A stretch of DNA of 64,000 nt from Gautieria morchelliformis (taxonomy: Eukaryota > Basidiomycota > Agaricomycetes > Gomphales > Gomphaceae), in the NCBI GenBank assembly GCA_015179125.1, contig WHVA01000049.1, forward strand, positions 62,001-126,000, read 5' to 3'. A program made the translations under genes and the position numbers. This document shows, one piece after another, positions 45,347-58,000 of the stretch. Within the stretch, counting starts at the first letter, position 1; the number at the start of each line of letters is the position of its first letter. Under the pieces are notes generated by a model. The model did no database searches. It was not told the origin of the DNA and saw only the letters and a list, made by a program, of their open reading frames with translations.

Positions 45347-46117
45347 CTAGCCAATTGACCCGTGCTTCGCACCGGGTTAGCTAAGGCTAACATCGCACAG
45401 GGGTAGTTAATAGTATTAAAGAATTATTTGGTGGAATGAAACACGCATTTAATCAGGCTTTAGCAATACCTCTTTGTATACAATATTAAAGAACATGGAC
45501 TTGTTCCAATTAGCGCAACGTAAAACTGCCCATGGGAAAATACTGCATATTGCAAGTCTACTCCTACCATGCCCCTGTTGTCAGGGTTCACGCATTTCCT
45601 TCCACATGTTTCTATTTCCTTCCATGAGTTTCCGTCACATTCCGTCAGTTTCCATAACCTTCCGTCACCTTCCGTCACATATCACATTCTGTCGCATTCT
45701 GTCACATTCCATCACATGTCACATTCCATCACCTTCCGTAACCTTCTACAAGTTTCTGTCTCCCCTATTATGTAAGCCTTGCCAGCGCTATAAGACTGTA
45801 GCCCGTGTGGTGGCGTTTCCTCAGCTTGATCTCTGAGGATACCCACTACACAGGCAAGTCCCCATGTATCTATCGTTGGTAGAGTTATAAACTGAGGATA
45901 CCCACTACACAGTTGGTCATTGTCCTAGTATCGGCTCTTATCTCCTTGAGTATCTTTGGTTGTGGCTTCGTCATTAGTGTTGCCCTCACACCTGTTCTGC
46001 ACATCAGGATATTCCTGGATGTGGCACAGCACTGGGTAGGGACTGCCTGGGACCAGTGGGATGAGCCTGGATGACCTGAGACTGCCAGGGACCTGTGGGA
46101 TAAGCCTGGATGCGCTG
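45347..46117 (-). mobile_element. Remnant of a different Helitron with helicase C-terminus
   Basis: The 3' end is CTAG (45347-45350) after the hairpin CCCGGTGCGAAGCACGGG, unlike the other elements here. On the minus strand, 45460-45565 encodes GVDLQYAVFSHGQFYVAL, the last conserved motif of Helitron PIF1-type helicases. The rest of the helicase is gone. A CATTCCGTCAC-type low-complexity run lies at 45596-45770, and TGAGGATACCCACTACAC occurs twice (near 45834 and 45893). The right boundary is uncertain. Confidence 0.6.
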
Positions 46118-48157
46118 GGAGGGTAGATGATACCCATGCCTTGCCCAAGGGTTAGGTCAAATACATTGGGTAAATGAAACTTAGGTAAAACACATCTTGT
46201 CACGATTGAAAGTAGCTCTAAGTAACACATCTGGGTAGGTCACATTTCTCCCATGTCTGTGTGCCCAATCATGTGTAGCATGTCCCCATGTATGGCATGT
46301 GTTCCCTGAGTGTAGCATGTCTCCCAAGTATAGTGCGCATAGCATGTCCCCATGCGTAGCATGCCGCCCATGCATAGCATGTCCCCCAAGTAGCATTTCC
46401 CTTGTTTGTAGCATGTCACTTGTTTATAGTGTATCTGCAAGAGCATAAAAGTGAAAGAGATTATTGTAGGGGAAAGTGAAAATAAATAAATGCCAGAAGG
46501 TTGTACAATGGATAACAGAGAAATAGACTCATATTTGCAGGCAGGGCTGTTGTCATTAATTTTTAGCCAATTCAGAGGAATCTATTGATATCAATTTTTT
46601 AAACTATACAGGATATATGTATATACATATAAAATAAAATACAAAAAGGGATAAAAAGGGAGAATTATTGCAAGAAATGACAGAAAAAAACATACCAGAT
46701 GCAGTAATGATGAGCAGGAAAGGGGGGAGGCAATGAGAGGAGCAACCTGGGCTGAAAAGAAGTCAAAAAGAGGTCAAAAAAGCGAAAAATACAGGAAGAA
46801 ACACCACAGACAGAGGCTGATCCTAATAAATATCAAAACAACATAAATATGATAGGAAGAGACACACAAGATGCAGCAATGGCAGACAGGCAAGGTCGGA
46901 GGCACTGAGGGGAGGAACCTGGGCTGAAAAGAAGGCAAAAAGGGTATAAAAAAGCGAAAATTATTGGAAGAAATGATAGATATAATAGGAAAAAACACAC
47001 CAGAGCCAGTAATGACCATCCAGAAAGGTGGGAGGCAATGAGAGGAGCAACATAGGCTGAAAAGGAGGCAGACAGAGGTTGAAAAAGGGAAAATTATAGC
47101 AAGAAATAGCAATATTTACCATGGAGAGAATCTGATTCTAATAAATGTCAAAACAAAACAAATATGATAGCAAGACACATACCAGATGCAGCAATGGCAG
47201 ACAGGAAAGGTGGGAGGCACTGAGAGGAGGAACCTGGGCTGAAAAGATGGCAAAAAGAGGATAAAAAAGCGAAAATTATTAGAAGAAATGACAGATATGA
47301 TAAAGAAAGAACACACAGGAGGCAGTAGTGATGACCGAGAAAGGTGGGAGGCAATGAGAGGAGCAACCTAAGCTGAAAAGAAGTCAAAAAGAGATTAAAA
47401 AAGCGAAAATTATAGCAAGAAATAGCAATATTTACCATAGAGAGCAGCTGATTCTAATAAATATCAAAACATGATAGCAAGACACACACCAGATGCAGCA
47501 ATATCAGACAGGCAAGGTGGGATGCATTGAGAGAGGGGGCTGAGAAGAAGACAAAAAGAGGATAAAAAAGCGAAAATTATTGGAAGAAATGATAGATATG
47601 ATAGGAAAAAACACACCAGAGCCAGTAATTACCATCCAGAAAGGTGGGAGGCAATGAGAGGAGCAGCCTAGGCTGAAAAGAAGTCAAGAGAGGATAAAAA
47701 AGCGAAAATATTAACAATATTTACCTGAGGGGGCTGTAGAAGACAGACAGCCCCAATAACAGACACAGAGAGCCAGACACAGAGAGAGCTAGTAGCAGAC
47801 ACAGAGAGAGCCAGCAGCAGACAAAGATCCAGCAGCAGGCACAGAGATCCAGCAGCAGACACAGAGATCCAGCAGCAGAACAGATCCAGCAGCAGACAGA
47901 CAGATCCAGCAGGCACAGAGACAGTGGGCAGGGGAGCCAGAGGTTGCCAGCAGTTGAGCCAGAGGAAATGCCAACAGGAGGATTGAGGGAAGATGGGTGG
48001 GTGCGCGCGCAGTAGCGTTGGACGCGAACTGGTCACGTGACCAGGAACACTGCTTGGTCGCTTGCGGCTGCGCCGCTAGCGTTCAAACTCAGCAAATTAG
48101 ATAACATTATTACGAAAAACCCCCACAACCGCCCCCCCAGCAACTTTATACTATAGA
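46118..48157 (-). mobile_element. Helitron H3 (micro-exon-module type), non-autonomous
   Basis: The 5' end (TCTATAGTATAAAGTTGC on the minus strand) touches the CTAG of H4 at 48158. The 3' end near 46118-46190 is decayed but keeps the GGTCAAATACATTGGGTAAA stretch. Inside are a short 21-bp array (46255-46440), a module array (46640-47720), a CAGCAGACACAGAGAT-rich run (47760-47920) and a GGTCACGTGACC palindrome (48031-48042). No Rep or helicase is seen. Confidence 0.7.
46640..47720 (-). repeat. Array of exon-like modules in H3
   Basis: About seven units on the minus strand. Each has an acceptor-like end (CCTCTTTTTGCC..TTTTCAG), a ~56-nt core such as CCCAGGTTCCTCCTCTCAG and CATTGCTGCATCTG, then a donor (GTATGTG or GTGTGTT). 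Two module types alternate, so spacing alternates between about 135 and 170 bp. The design is the same as at 58513-59575 but with different sequence. Confidence 0.6.
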
Positions 48158-48356
48158 CTAGGTGGATACCCGCGCTTCGGCCGGGGGTGCAAGTCAAGCG
48201 CATTGGTAAGGTCAAACGCATCAGCAAGGTCAAATGCCTTGGGTAAATCAAACTTGGGATAAGTCAAACACATTGAGATAAGAAAATTTCTTTCAGATAA
48301 GTAAAACACATCTTATTGATTGAAAGTAGCTCTAAGTAACACATCAAGGTAGGTAA

Positions 48357-48917
48357 TGTTATGACCATGATGCTTGACCAACTCTGGTACCTCCATGCCT
48401 CCTCTGGCTCTATTCCGCAACATCCACACTTTGACCTTTTGATCCCCTTGTTCTTTACGATTCACATACTTCCCCTTTTGACTCTATTCACCGGCCTTCC
48501 CTACTTGACCCTTAGCATAGCAAGTCCGGAGCATCAGGAGATCCATTTGTTCCACTATCAATTAGACCCACATTCCCCTTGTTCTTTTGCCTATTGATTG
48601 TTCTTAGTTCTACCCGGCACCCCCTTGTAGTTCCTCTTGTTCCGTATTAGTTACTTACTCCATTTATCCTAGTTACTTTTGCTTGCACTGCAATTGCTTA
48701 CCTCTACCTTCTGACATGTTGTCTCAGCTCTTTGTATAAAACCCAGTCATGTATGCCTCTGTTCTGCAATCAGATAATTGACTATGATATGTGACTCCCT
48801 TTGCGCTGTTTCCTGTTCTTAGCACAGCGAGTACTTGCAAGGCCTCTGTCTCTCTGACCTCTGCCTTCCAACTCGATTTCTGATATCCAACTTAACTCGA
48901 TTCTTGAACCCTTACCT
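48357..48917 (+). repeat. LTR fragment inside H4 (empty-site copy)
   Basis: It starts TGTTATGACCATG after GGTAA and contains TTTGTATAAAACCC. It is cut by the inner Helitron end at 48918. At about 48555 it runs CACTATCAATTAGAC without interruption, the exact site where a second LTR sits in the sister copy at 60240. Confidence 0.8.
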
Positions 48918-49059
48918 CTAGGTGGATACCCATGCTTCACACGGGGGTGTAGGTCAAACACATTGGGTAAATCAAACTTGGGATAAGTAAAACACATCTC
49001 ATTGCAATTGAAAGTAGCTATAAGTAACACATCAAGATAGGTAATGTCTCTACACATGG

Positions 49060-49880
49060 CTGCATGTGCCCAAGTAGTGTGCATAGCATGTCCTCCATCC
49101 ATAGTGTGTCTTCACATGTAGTGTGTCCCCACATGTAGCATGTCCCCAAGTACAGTGTGCGTAGCATGTCCCACATGCATAGCATGTCCCTGGTTTATAG
49201 CATGTCCCCAAACGTAGCGTGTCCCTAAATTATAGCATGTGTGTCCCCCATGCATAACGTGTCCACATGTGTAGCATGTCCCTACATGTAGTGTGTGTAG
49301 CATCTCCCTCAAGTATAGTGTGCAAAGTGTGTCCCCAATGCATAACATGTCCCCCAAGTATAGTGTGCATAGCATGTCCTTTGTTTGTAGTGTGTCCCCC
49401 AAGTATAGCATGTGTAGAATGTCCCTTGTTTGTAGTGTTTTCCCCTGTAGTGTGTCCCTTGTTTGTACCATGTCCCCCAAGCATAGTGTGTCCCCACATA
49501 TAGTGTGCACATCCCCATGCATAGCATGCTTGTCCCCATGCATAACATGCTTGTCCCCATGCATAACATGCGTGTCTCCACGCATAACATGGGTGTCCCC
49601 AAGCATAGCGTGGTGTCCCCATGGATAGCATGCTTATCCCCATGCATAACATGTGTGTCTCCACGCATAGCATGTGTGTCCCCATGCATAGCCTGTCTGT
49701 CCCCAAGGATAGTGTGTCCCCACATGTGGCATGCATCTCCCCATGCATAACATGCATGTCCCCATGCATAGCAGGCGTGTCCCCAAGCATAGCGTGTGTG
49801 TCCCCACGCATAACATGCGTGTCCCCATGCATAGTGTGTGTAGCATGCCCCTCAAGTATAGCATGCGTAGCATATCCCCA
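49060..49880 (-). repeat. 21-bp minisatellite in H4
   Basis: Inverted counterpart of the 41030 array. Many frames are open on both strands; they are repeat artefacts. Confidence 0.9.
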
Positions 49881-50784
49881 AGGGCCTCAAAGTGAAGCAA
49901 GCAGAGGCTGTTACTACTTATTAACTTTTAGCAAACTCAGGGACATGTATCACTATCTATTTTGTGACATATACAGACATAAATAAAATAGTCAAGGAAA
50001 CCATATTTAAGCAGCTGCTGTCATTAATTTTTGGCAAAGTCAGGATTATCTATTTTGCGAAAAAATGCCAAGAAAATGTCCAGTACATGTAAGCTGAAGC
50101 TGTTATTAATTTTAGCAAAGTTAGGATTATCTATTTTTCGAAAAATGTCAAAAAAATGCACTGTACATTTAACCTGGAGCTGTTGTCAATCTTCACAAAG
50201 TCAGGATAATTTATTGATATCTATTTGCGAAAAAATGTCAAAAAAGTACAGTACATTGAAGCAGAAGCTGTTATTAATGCCCAGCCAAAGCCATAGTAAG
50301 CCAGCCACCAGTATAGCCAGAGAGGAGTGGCTGGTAAGCAGCTTTACAGTAAATAAAACAATAAAACAAACCACATTTAAAAGCAGAATCTATTGTCATT
50401 AATTTTAGAGGAAACTTATTGATGTCTATTTTCGAAAAAAACCTGAAAAATATTGATATTAAAACATTTTTTTTCAGCAGTCTTTGGATGTTATTTAAAT
50501 CTATTTTCGAAAAAAAATCACAAAAATATAATGCACATGTGACAAATATATGATGAAAACAAAAAGGAACCAATAAAATTGCCAACACACATATAATAAA
50601 ATACATGGCAATGCATTAAAAAAAAGATATTACCTACCAATAGCCAGCCAGCCATAGCAATAGACAGCCAGCCAGCTAAAGCAGCAGACAGCAGACAGCA
50701 GACAGTAGACAGAGCAGAGCAGACAGCAGAGAGAGGAATAGCTGGTTGGGCAGGTTCCTGGCGTTCCCTCCTTACCGTTCGGCC

Positions 50785-50935
50785 TTTATACCGCGCGCAC
50801 GTGTCGTGCACGGACCACGCTCGCGTATGGGCGCTCTGGTCGCGAACGGGTCACGTGACCGCTGCGCAGCGTTCTATGCTCGTGGCTGCGCCACTCGCCG
50901 CTGACCTAATTTGGAACGCAAACGGTCACGTGACC
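50785..50935 (-). promoter_or_regulatory. Promoter-like 5' region of H4
   Basis: TATAAA on the minus strand (50785-50790) with two upstream GGTCACGTGACC palindromes and CTGCGCAGC repeats, as in H1 and H7. Confidence 0.6.
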
Positions 50936-51234
50936 CTGCTGCGCAGCATTCTTGGCTCGCGGCTGCGCCGCTCGCGTCCGATTGGCCAGCTGTCTAAGGC
51001 TGACCTAAAACCTGACATAAGCTCGATGCCCACAACCCACCGAGGCGCTTTCATATAGTGTAACTAGGTGGGTACCCGCGCTTCGCGCGGGGGTGTAGGT
51101 CAAGCGCCTTGGTAAGGTCAAATGCATCAGTAAGGTCAAATGCATCAGTAAGGTCAAATGCATCAGTAAGGTCAAGTGAATCAGTAAGGTCAAGTGCATT
51201 GGGGTAAATAGGATCATGCAAAATATATCCCTGA

Positions 51235-51435
51235 TCACATAGTATCATGAATCATGTATGCACCCATGGAACAGCCAAACATGCAGAGCTCTCTCTCGAC
51301 CTCTGGGATGGGCCTCCCAGCGACTCTAGACATGAAAGTGGTAATAGTCTTGACAGAATCCTCAGAGATTATAAGATTGCGCCTATTGTCATAATCCACA
51401 GGTTTCAAAGCTTGTGCATTGTGAAATAGATCCAA
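51235..51435 (-). other. Conserved 66-codon frame, second copy
   Basis: Counterpart of 44924-45124 with nearly the same peptide (HNAQALKPVDYDNRRNLI, then SEDSVKTITTFMSRVAGRP). Kept open in both copies; function unknown. Confidence 0.4.
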
Positions 51436-51565
51436 TAGTGATCTTGGGGATCCTGAATTTTGACAATGTGGTTATATCGATATGCCAGCTGATCCTCCGG
51501 TGACACTCACAGAACCAGAAACAATGCCAAAATCAGAAATGGGGGAAGACCCAAAGTGCAGTTGG

Positions 51566-52225
51566 ATAGCATGTCCCCACACGTAACGTGTCCTCACAGG
51601 TAGTGTGTCCCCACACATAACGTGTCCTCACAGGTAGCGTGTCCCCACATGTAACGTGTCCTCACAGGTAGCGTGTCCCCACACGTAACGTGTCCCCACA
51701 GGTAGCATGTCCTCACAGCTAGCATGTCCCCACACGTAATGTGTCCCGACACGTAATGTGTCCCCACAGGTAGCGTGTCCCCACAGGTAGCGTGTCCCCA
51801 CCGGTAGCATGTCCCCACCGGTAGCGTGTCCCCACATGTAACATGTCCCCACCGGTAGCGTGTCCCCACACGTAACATATCCCCACTGGTAGTGTGTCCT
51901 CACATGTAACGTGTCCCCACACATAACATGTCCCACACGTAACATGTCCTCACAGGCAGCGTGTCCCCACACGCAACATGTCCTCACAGGTAGCATGTCC
52001 CCACATGTAATGTGTCGCCACAGGTAGCGTGTCCCCACAGGTAGCATGTCCTCACAGGTAGCATGTCCCCACACGTATGTGTCCCCACCGGTAGCGTGTC
52101 CCCACAGGTAGCATGTCCCCACATGTAACGTGTCCTCACAGGTAGCATGTCCCCACACGTAACGTGTCCCCACAGGTAGCGTGTCCTCATAGGTAGCATG
52201 TCCCCAAACGTAACGTGTCCTCACA
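51566..52225 (-). repeat. 17-bp minisatellite in H5
   Basis: About 38 units of the CGTGTCCCCACAGGTAG type, the reverse complement of the array in H2. Confidence 0.9.
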
Positions 52226-53282
52226 CATATCAGGGACATGTATCAGTATCTATTTTGTGACATATATACAATAGCAAAAGAAACCACATTTAAGCAGCTG
52301 TTGTCATTAATTTTAGCAAAGTCAGGATAATTTATTGATATCTACCTTTTGAAAAAATGTCAAAAAAATGTACACTACATTTAAGCTGAAGCTGGTACAA
52401 AGTTTAGCAAAGTCAGGATAATTCATTGATATCTATATTTATTTTTCAAAAAAAGATAAAAAGAAAACACACTACATTAAAACAGAAGTTGTTATTAACT
52501 TTAGCCAAGTCAGAATAAGTTATTGATATCTACTTGCAACAAAATATCAAACAAATGTACAGGATATTTAAGTTGGCAGTGATTAAGGTTAGCAAGTTAG
52601 ATTTATTGATGTCTATTTGCGAAAAAATATCAAAAAAATGTACAGGATAATTAAGTTGGCTATTAATAAGTTAGGTTTATTGATATGTATTTGCGAAAAA
52701 ATATCAAAAAAATATACAGGACATTGAAGCAGAAGCTGGTGTCAATTCACAGCCAGAGAAGCCCAGAGACACCCAGAGACACACACAAAGACACCCAGAG
52801 CCCAGCCAAAGCAATAGTAAGCCCACCAGCACAGCCAGAACACAGGAAGACACCAGTAGGGAGTGCGGTTCCGCAGCATCGCTCTCTTTATACCGAGCGA
52901 AGGGTCGTGCACGGACCACCCTCGCGTATGGTCGCGATGAACGCGAACCGGTCAGGTGACCTGGGACCCTGCTGCGCAGCGTCAATGGTCTGGCCTGGGC
53001 CAGGGGCCTAGGGCTCGCGGCTGCGCCGCTCGCTCCGCTGACCTAACTTTTACGTAATATTATTTGTAATATTAATTGTCAGCCTCAACGCCCACAACCC
53101 ACTGAGCGCGTTTAACTCTTAGATAGACTAGGTGGGTACCCGCGCTTCGCGCGGGGGTGTAGGTCAAACGCCTTGGTAAGGTCAAACGCATCAGTAAGTC
53201 TAACACATCGGTAAGTCTAACATATCGGTAAGGTCAAGTACATTGGGGAAAATCAAAGTAATCAATTTGCATCAAGTAGAAA

Positions 53283-55014
53283 TCAAGGAGCTCTAAGTAA
53301 TACATCTTTATATACCCTGTTGGTTGTGTCCAAACCCTCCTCAAGCAAGACCTTCACTCTGTTCCAATTGGTCCCTCTTGATACACCAACATACAACTGA
53401 CCATGTCCAAACACTGGATATCTCAGGTCCAGCCCAACCGTACCCAAAGACTGTCCTTGAGACTTGTTGATAGTCATTGCAAATGCCAAATGCACTGGAA
53501 ACCCTCCTTTGCAGCACAAATGGCAACTCTCCCTCTGATGGCTTAATGATGATCCTGGGGATGAATGCAATATTTCCTGCACATGGACCTGAGATGATCC
53601 TGACCTCCAACACTCTAATGCTTATCCTCACCAACTGCAACCTTGTCCCATTGCATAGTCCTTGCTTCTGATCCAAATTGCGCAACAGCATCAGAGGCAC
53701 TCCAGGCTTGACTTCCAAGTGAGCAGGAGGAAGACAGCCCATCTCTATGGATTTCAGATACTCCACAGGATACTGATCTGCATCGTCAGATTTTTCAATG
53801 GAATTTGCGCAGTGCAAGACCTGAGCATCACCTGGAAACTCCCTAAACACCATGGAATTGATCTCACTGACCTCAGTGTTTCTGGCACAGAGGATGGCAC
53901 GCTCCAAAAAGTAATTGTCCTGGGCAGGGACTTGATTGCCAATGCCAGGGTATATTTCCTGGATCAGATATTCAATTCCAGGGCCGCAAACCATGTGAGG
54001 AGGGAGTGAGAATGTATTATCTAGTGGGAGATCCTTTCCCTGACCCACATTCTGCAGCCATTCTGCAAACCTGGCTCTGTCAGGGTCATTTCTCACCCGC
54101 ATGGTCTCTGTCAGATGGAGGACCTTGATCTTTGGCCACAGATGTGACTTCTGAAGGGTAGCTCCCATGATATCCTCCTTGGAGCCTTTAGGGACAATAG
54201 GGAGAGCCTGCTGAAAGTCACCTCCAAAGGCGACTGTGATGCCACCAAAGGGTCTGTCAGGCTGGTCAAGGAAATCCCTCAGTGTCCTGTCAATGGCCTC
54301 TATGGCATGGCGATGCTGCATTGCAGCCTCATCCCAGATGAGGAGACTGGCCTGTCTCAGCATGTCAGCCTTGTCAGAGTCCTTTGTGATGGAGGAGAAA
54401 GAGCGCTCATGGACAGGAATGGGAATTCCAAGCATGCTATGAGAGGTTGTACCCTTAGTGAGGATAGGTCCAGCCATTGCAGATGAGGCTACTGCAATCA
54501 CAATGAGGCTCTCCGCTCTACAGGAGTGGATTAGAGTGTTCCATGTGAATGATTTCCCTGCACCACCTGATCCAGTGACGAAAAACATTTGTCCATCAGG
54601 TTTGCCCCGAGCATCTCTGGTCAGTGCCGACCGTAATATCTGATCATGCACAGACCTTTGCCCCTCATTCAGCTTAGGAACCTCCTCATCAGCTATGTCC
54701 CTCTCTTCAACAGGGTCATAGTCCCTCTGCTCAGCTATGAACCTGTTTCCAATGAGGGCCTCCCACTCGCCTGCCACCCGAGGCATATCATCAAAGCTGC
54801 TCAAGGACATTCCACCCTGCTGGAGGATTTTTTCCAGGAGAAAGAGGCCAAAATCATAAACCTGATCGTCCTGTGGATCCTGCATACCATGTCTGATTTG
54901 GAGCTGATGTCTGAGATCATCACATGTGCTCCTTGAAGCCATCCCATAGTCTGCTGGGACCCGATGGATTGCAATGGCCAAGGATGGTGGCAAAGAGATG
55001 TCTGAGCTGAGCAC
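53283..55014 (-). pseudogene. Helitron PIF1-type helicase, interrupted by a frame change
   Basis: The main frame (53341-55014) has P-loop FVTGSGGAGKS (about residue 150), Walker B LLIWDEAAMQ (about 230), and later helicase motifs including QALPIVPKGSKE and GVPLMLLRNLDQKQGLCNGT. The final motif, [14 protein letters not shown] then [15 protein letters not shown], is in another frame (53283-53582), so a frame change lies near 53510. The helicase unwinds DNA for rolling-circle transposition, normally as one polypeptide with Rep. Its upstream frame joins that of Rep near 54925 only with a second shift: the Rep frame reads KEHM then stop, while the continuation CDDLRHQLQ is in the helicase frame, consistent with loss of two bases in a TG repeat. 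Confidence 0.85.
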
Positions 55015-58000
55015 CTGTTTTCATGCCACTGGTTTCCTGGAGACACAACCTCAACTCCTGATCGTCATCCAGAAGTCCCCTTGCACGACAGGCCTCCTTG
55101 TAAGGAGCATATTGTATTCCATCCACCGACCTAAGCTCCTCAAAGGATCTAGCCCCCTTGACCACTATGAGGAGAGTGCACACAAAAAATCTCTCTCCTG
55201 ATCTAGGGTTTGCAAAGTGAAGGCGACCGATGCTATAACCTCCTTGGCGTGGTGTCCATACCTTGTCCTGTGAGTGCCAGGTAAAATGCTCAGGAAACTC
55301 CACATAGAGCAGATCACGTGCTTCAGGGTAGATATCATTGGCCTCAAAGTAAGCCATGAGTGGTGTCTTTTTCGCCTCAGCCCTTTCCAGGATGTTGTCC
55401 ACATCCTGGTTGGGATCAAAGATGATTGTGTGGTGGTCCTTTTCATGGACTGGCAGTGCCATGACTGCAGGCACCTGGGTGTGTATTTCCCGCTCCAGCA
55501 ACCTCCAACAGGCCTCATGAGCACTGACATAGCGAGCGTCCAGGTACTGCTTAATTTCATCCTGGGTGCGACCAAACTCCATGGTGGTCCCATCATGGCC
55601 CTTGTAGAGATACTTGTTGATATACTTGATACACCTCACATTGATGGTGAGTTCAGGGTTGATGTGACACCAGAATTTGAGCAAGAGCAGAGCAGAGTAT
55701 GGCACAACCCATCTGTTGTCCAGCATGTCACCTCTGACATTGTGCAGCCTTCCATCATTGCGACGACGATATTTTGGATATCCATCCTCATTCAGACTGG
55801 TTTCCTCACAGAATGGCTTTGGGAAGTTTTTCTTGCACTTGCCATTTCCCATGCAGGGTGCGTTTGGTTTCATTTCTCCACAGGGACCATGTGTCATCAG
55901 CTCACAGACCAATCGGTAGAGGACAGGATGAGTCTCTGGATCAGGGAACTCTGCTGAAATCATTGAATCCACCTCATGTGGATGTCTGATCTTGGAATCT
56001 CTTTCAAACCAGATAAGAATATGCATGTGTGGGAGTCCCCTTTTCTGGAATTCAATGGTGTGCACGCGAGCGACGGTTTCCCCAAAAATCTTTTCCTTGA
56101 CGATCAAGTCAATGAGGTATTTCTTTTTGAGCTGGAACACCCGCGACACCAGGTCAGGTCTGTCCTGAGGAGTTTGTCCAGGCAACAATGCATCCAATAC
56201 CTCCTGCCAGTTGGGATTGGCAGTCGTGGTAATAAAGAGATCGGCCACACCATGCTTCCTTGAAATGGCCAGAGAGTTCTGCAGGTTTTCCTGCATGTCC
56301 CGTGTCCACCCCTGAAATGTGGCAGGCAGAATGGATCTTGTGCCCAAGTTGTTTGGATCTCTGTCATTGTCATTGCGATGAAAGGCATCCATCATCTGGT
56401 TATACATCTCAGCACGGAGAGTGTGTTGATTTGTCCTGATCCACCACAGCCTGCTTTGCTCTGCAGCGGCCCAGGAGTCTACAATGTACTGCTGGAATAA
56501 TTTGCCAGCACGCAGGAGTGTTGTAGGTTCTTCTGTTCTCTGGAAGAGACGATAGGAATGGTACTGAATTTGGGTGACACGCCCAGGTCGCTCACGCCCG
56601 CCTGGTAATTGGCGATAGCAAATACCAGGTTGCCACCCCAACTCTCCCCTGGGAAAGAGCAAGACATAGTGAAGAGAGGCATAGTTTGGATTCATATCGG
56701 ATACCCTTCGAAAGCATCCACCTTTGAGCTGGACAATAACATCCCTAGGTTCAGGGTTGATGCCATCTCCAGGAAGAACCACCGCAATCTCATCTGCAGT
56801 AGGGATATTATACCTCCTAGGATCCCTGTGTTCCCTGTACGTGAGCCTAGCCCGGATCTCACCATTCTGTCCCTGAGCTCTGACCCTCTCGGCCGCTTGT
56901 CTATATATGGCAACATGAGGATTGCATAGGAGGAGCATTTCCTGCAAGTCTCCCATGATATTTGGAGACAGACCTGGGTTATGCGCGTTCCTCTGTGCCA
57001 AAGCCAATGCTGGATCATATATGTAAAGTTGGGCATACTGTATCTGCCTCCCAGGGTTAGGGATGAGAGAGTCATGAATATGATACAGTTTGCCCTGTAG
57101 CTTGAGGACATATGGACCACGACCCTCCCGAAGCAAATTGAGGTCAAAGTCGGCACCCAAGGAAGTGAATGCAAACACCGCATTATACTGCCTGATGTTC
57201 TGGCGAAACTGTTTGGCCTCAGGGTCCTGGCCCTCTAAGAGCCGTCTCAATGGCTGAGGGAGCACTGGCAGCTCTGGAAGCTGCACCTTTCCTTCTAAAC
57301 AGCAATCACCAAATCTGGGCCGCTGATTTGAGGATCTCAGCAGGTGTTCTGCCATCCAGTGTAATGCTCCACAGTCAGGGCAGGGAATAACCATGGGACC
57401 CAGATCATGACGCTGCACATCTGCCTCAATTATTCTAGAGCGACCAAGTGGAATAGGAGGAGGAGGTCGCTGGGGACGCTGCCGAGGTACAGGGAGTGGC
57501 TGAGGAGGCCGAGGAGGTGCAGGGAGTGGCTGAAGAGGCTGTGGAGGTGAAGGGAGTGGCTGAGGAGGCTGAGGAGGAGCAGGGAGTGGCTGAGGAGGCT
57601 GAGGAGGTGCAGGCAGTCGCTGAAGAGGCCGCAGAAGTGCAGGGAGTAGCCGAGGCATTGGTCTTACTGCATTAGCCTGAGCCCGCAATGCTGCGACCGC
57701 TGCAGAACCTACTACAGGAGGTCTAGGAGCTGGTTGTAAAGGTGCCTGCCTGTGTCTTCCCAAGGGCTGTGCTGGGATAGGCTGTATACCAGCAGCATGA
57801 GCATGCAAATCTGCCACCGCTGTAGAGCCTACTACAGGCTGTCCAATTCCAGCCGCCTGAGCATGCAACTGAGCAATTGCTGCAGAACCTACTACAGGAG
57901 CTGGCTGTACAGGGTCTGGCCTATTTCTTCTCAGGGGCTGTAATGGTGGGATACCTGCTAACTGTGCACGAAGGGCTGCCACCTGCTCTCCAGGACTGGG

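Larger units (their letters stand above)
48158..51063 (-). mobile_element. Helitron H4 (21-bp sub-family), composite
   Basis: The outer 3' end is CTAG at 48158-48161 with a CCGGCCGAAGCGCGGG-like hairpin; the inner 3' end is CTAG at 48918-48921; between them lies an LTR fragment. The 5' end at 51063 reads TTACACTATATGAAAGC and touches the CTAG of H5. Inside: 21-bp minisatellite (49060-49880), ~90-bp modules (49930-50500), intron-like leader, TATA (50785-50790) and two GGTCACGTGACC palindromes (50849-50860, 50924-50935). It shares both junctions with 59836-63940, so the two are copies of one composite. Confidence 0.85.
51064..53127 (-). mobile_element. Helitron H5 (17-bp sub-family)
   Basis: The 3' end is CTAG (51064-51067) with the CCGCGCTTCGCGCGG hairpin and four 18-bp subterminal repeats. 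The 5' end at 53127 (TCTATCTAAGAGTTAAACGCGC) touches the CTAG of the Rep/helicase Helitron. Inside are the conserved short frame (51235-51435), the 17-bp array (51566-52225), ~90-bp modules (52250-52740) and a promoter-like region with TATAAA (52887-52892) and a changed palindrome GGTCAGGTGACC near 52950. It is the minus-strand counterpart of H2. Confidence 0.85.
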
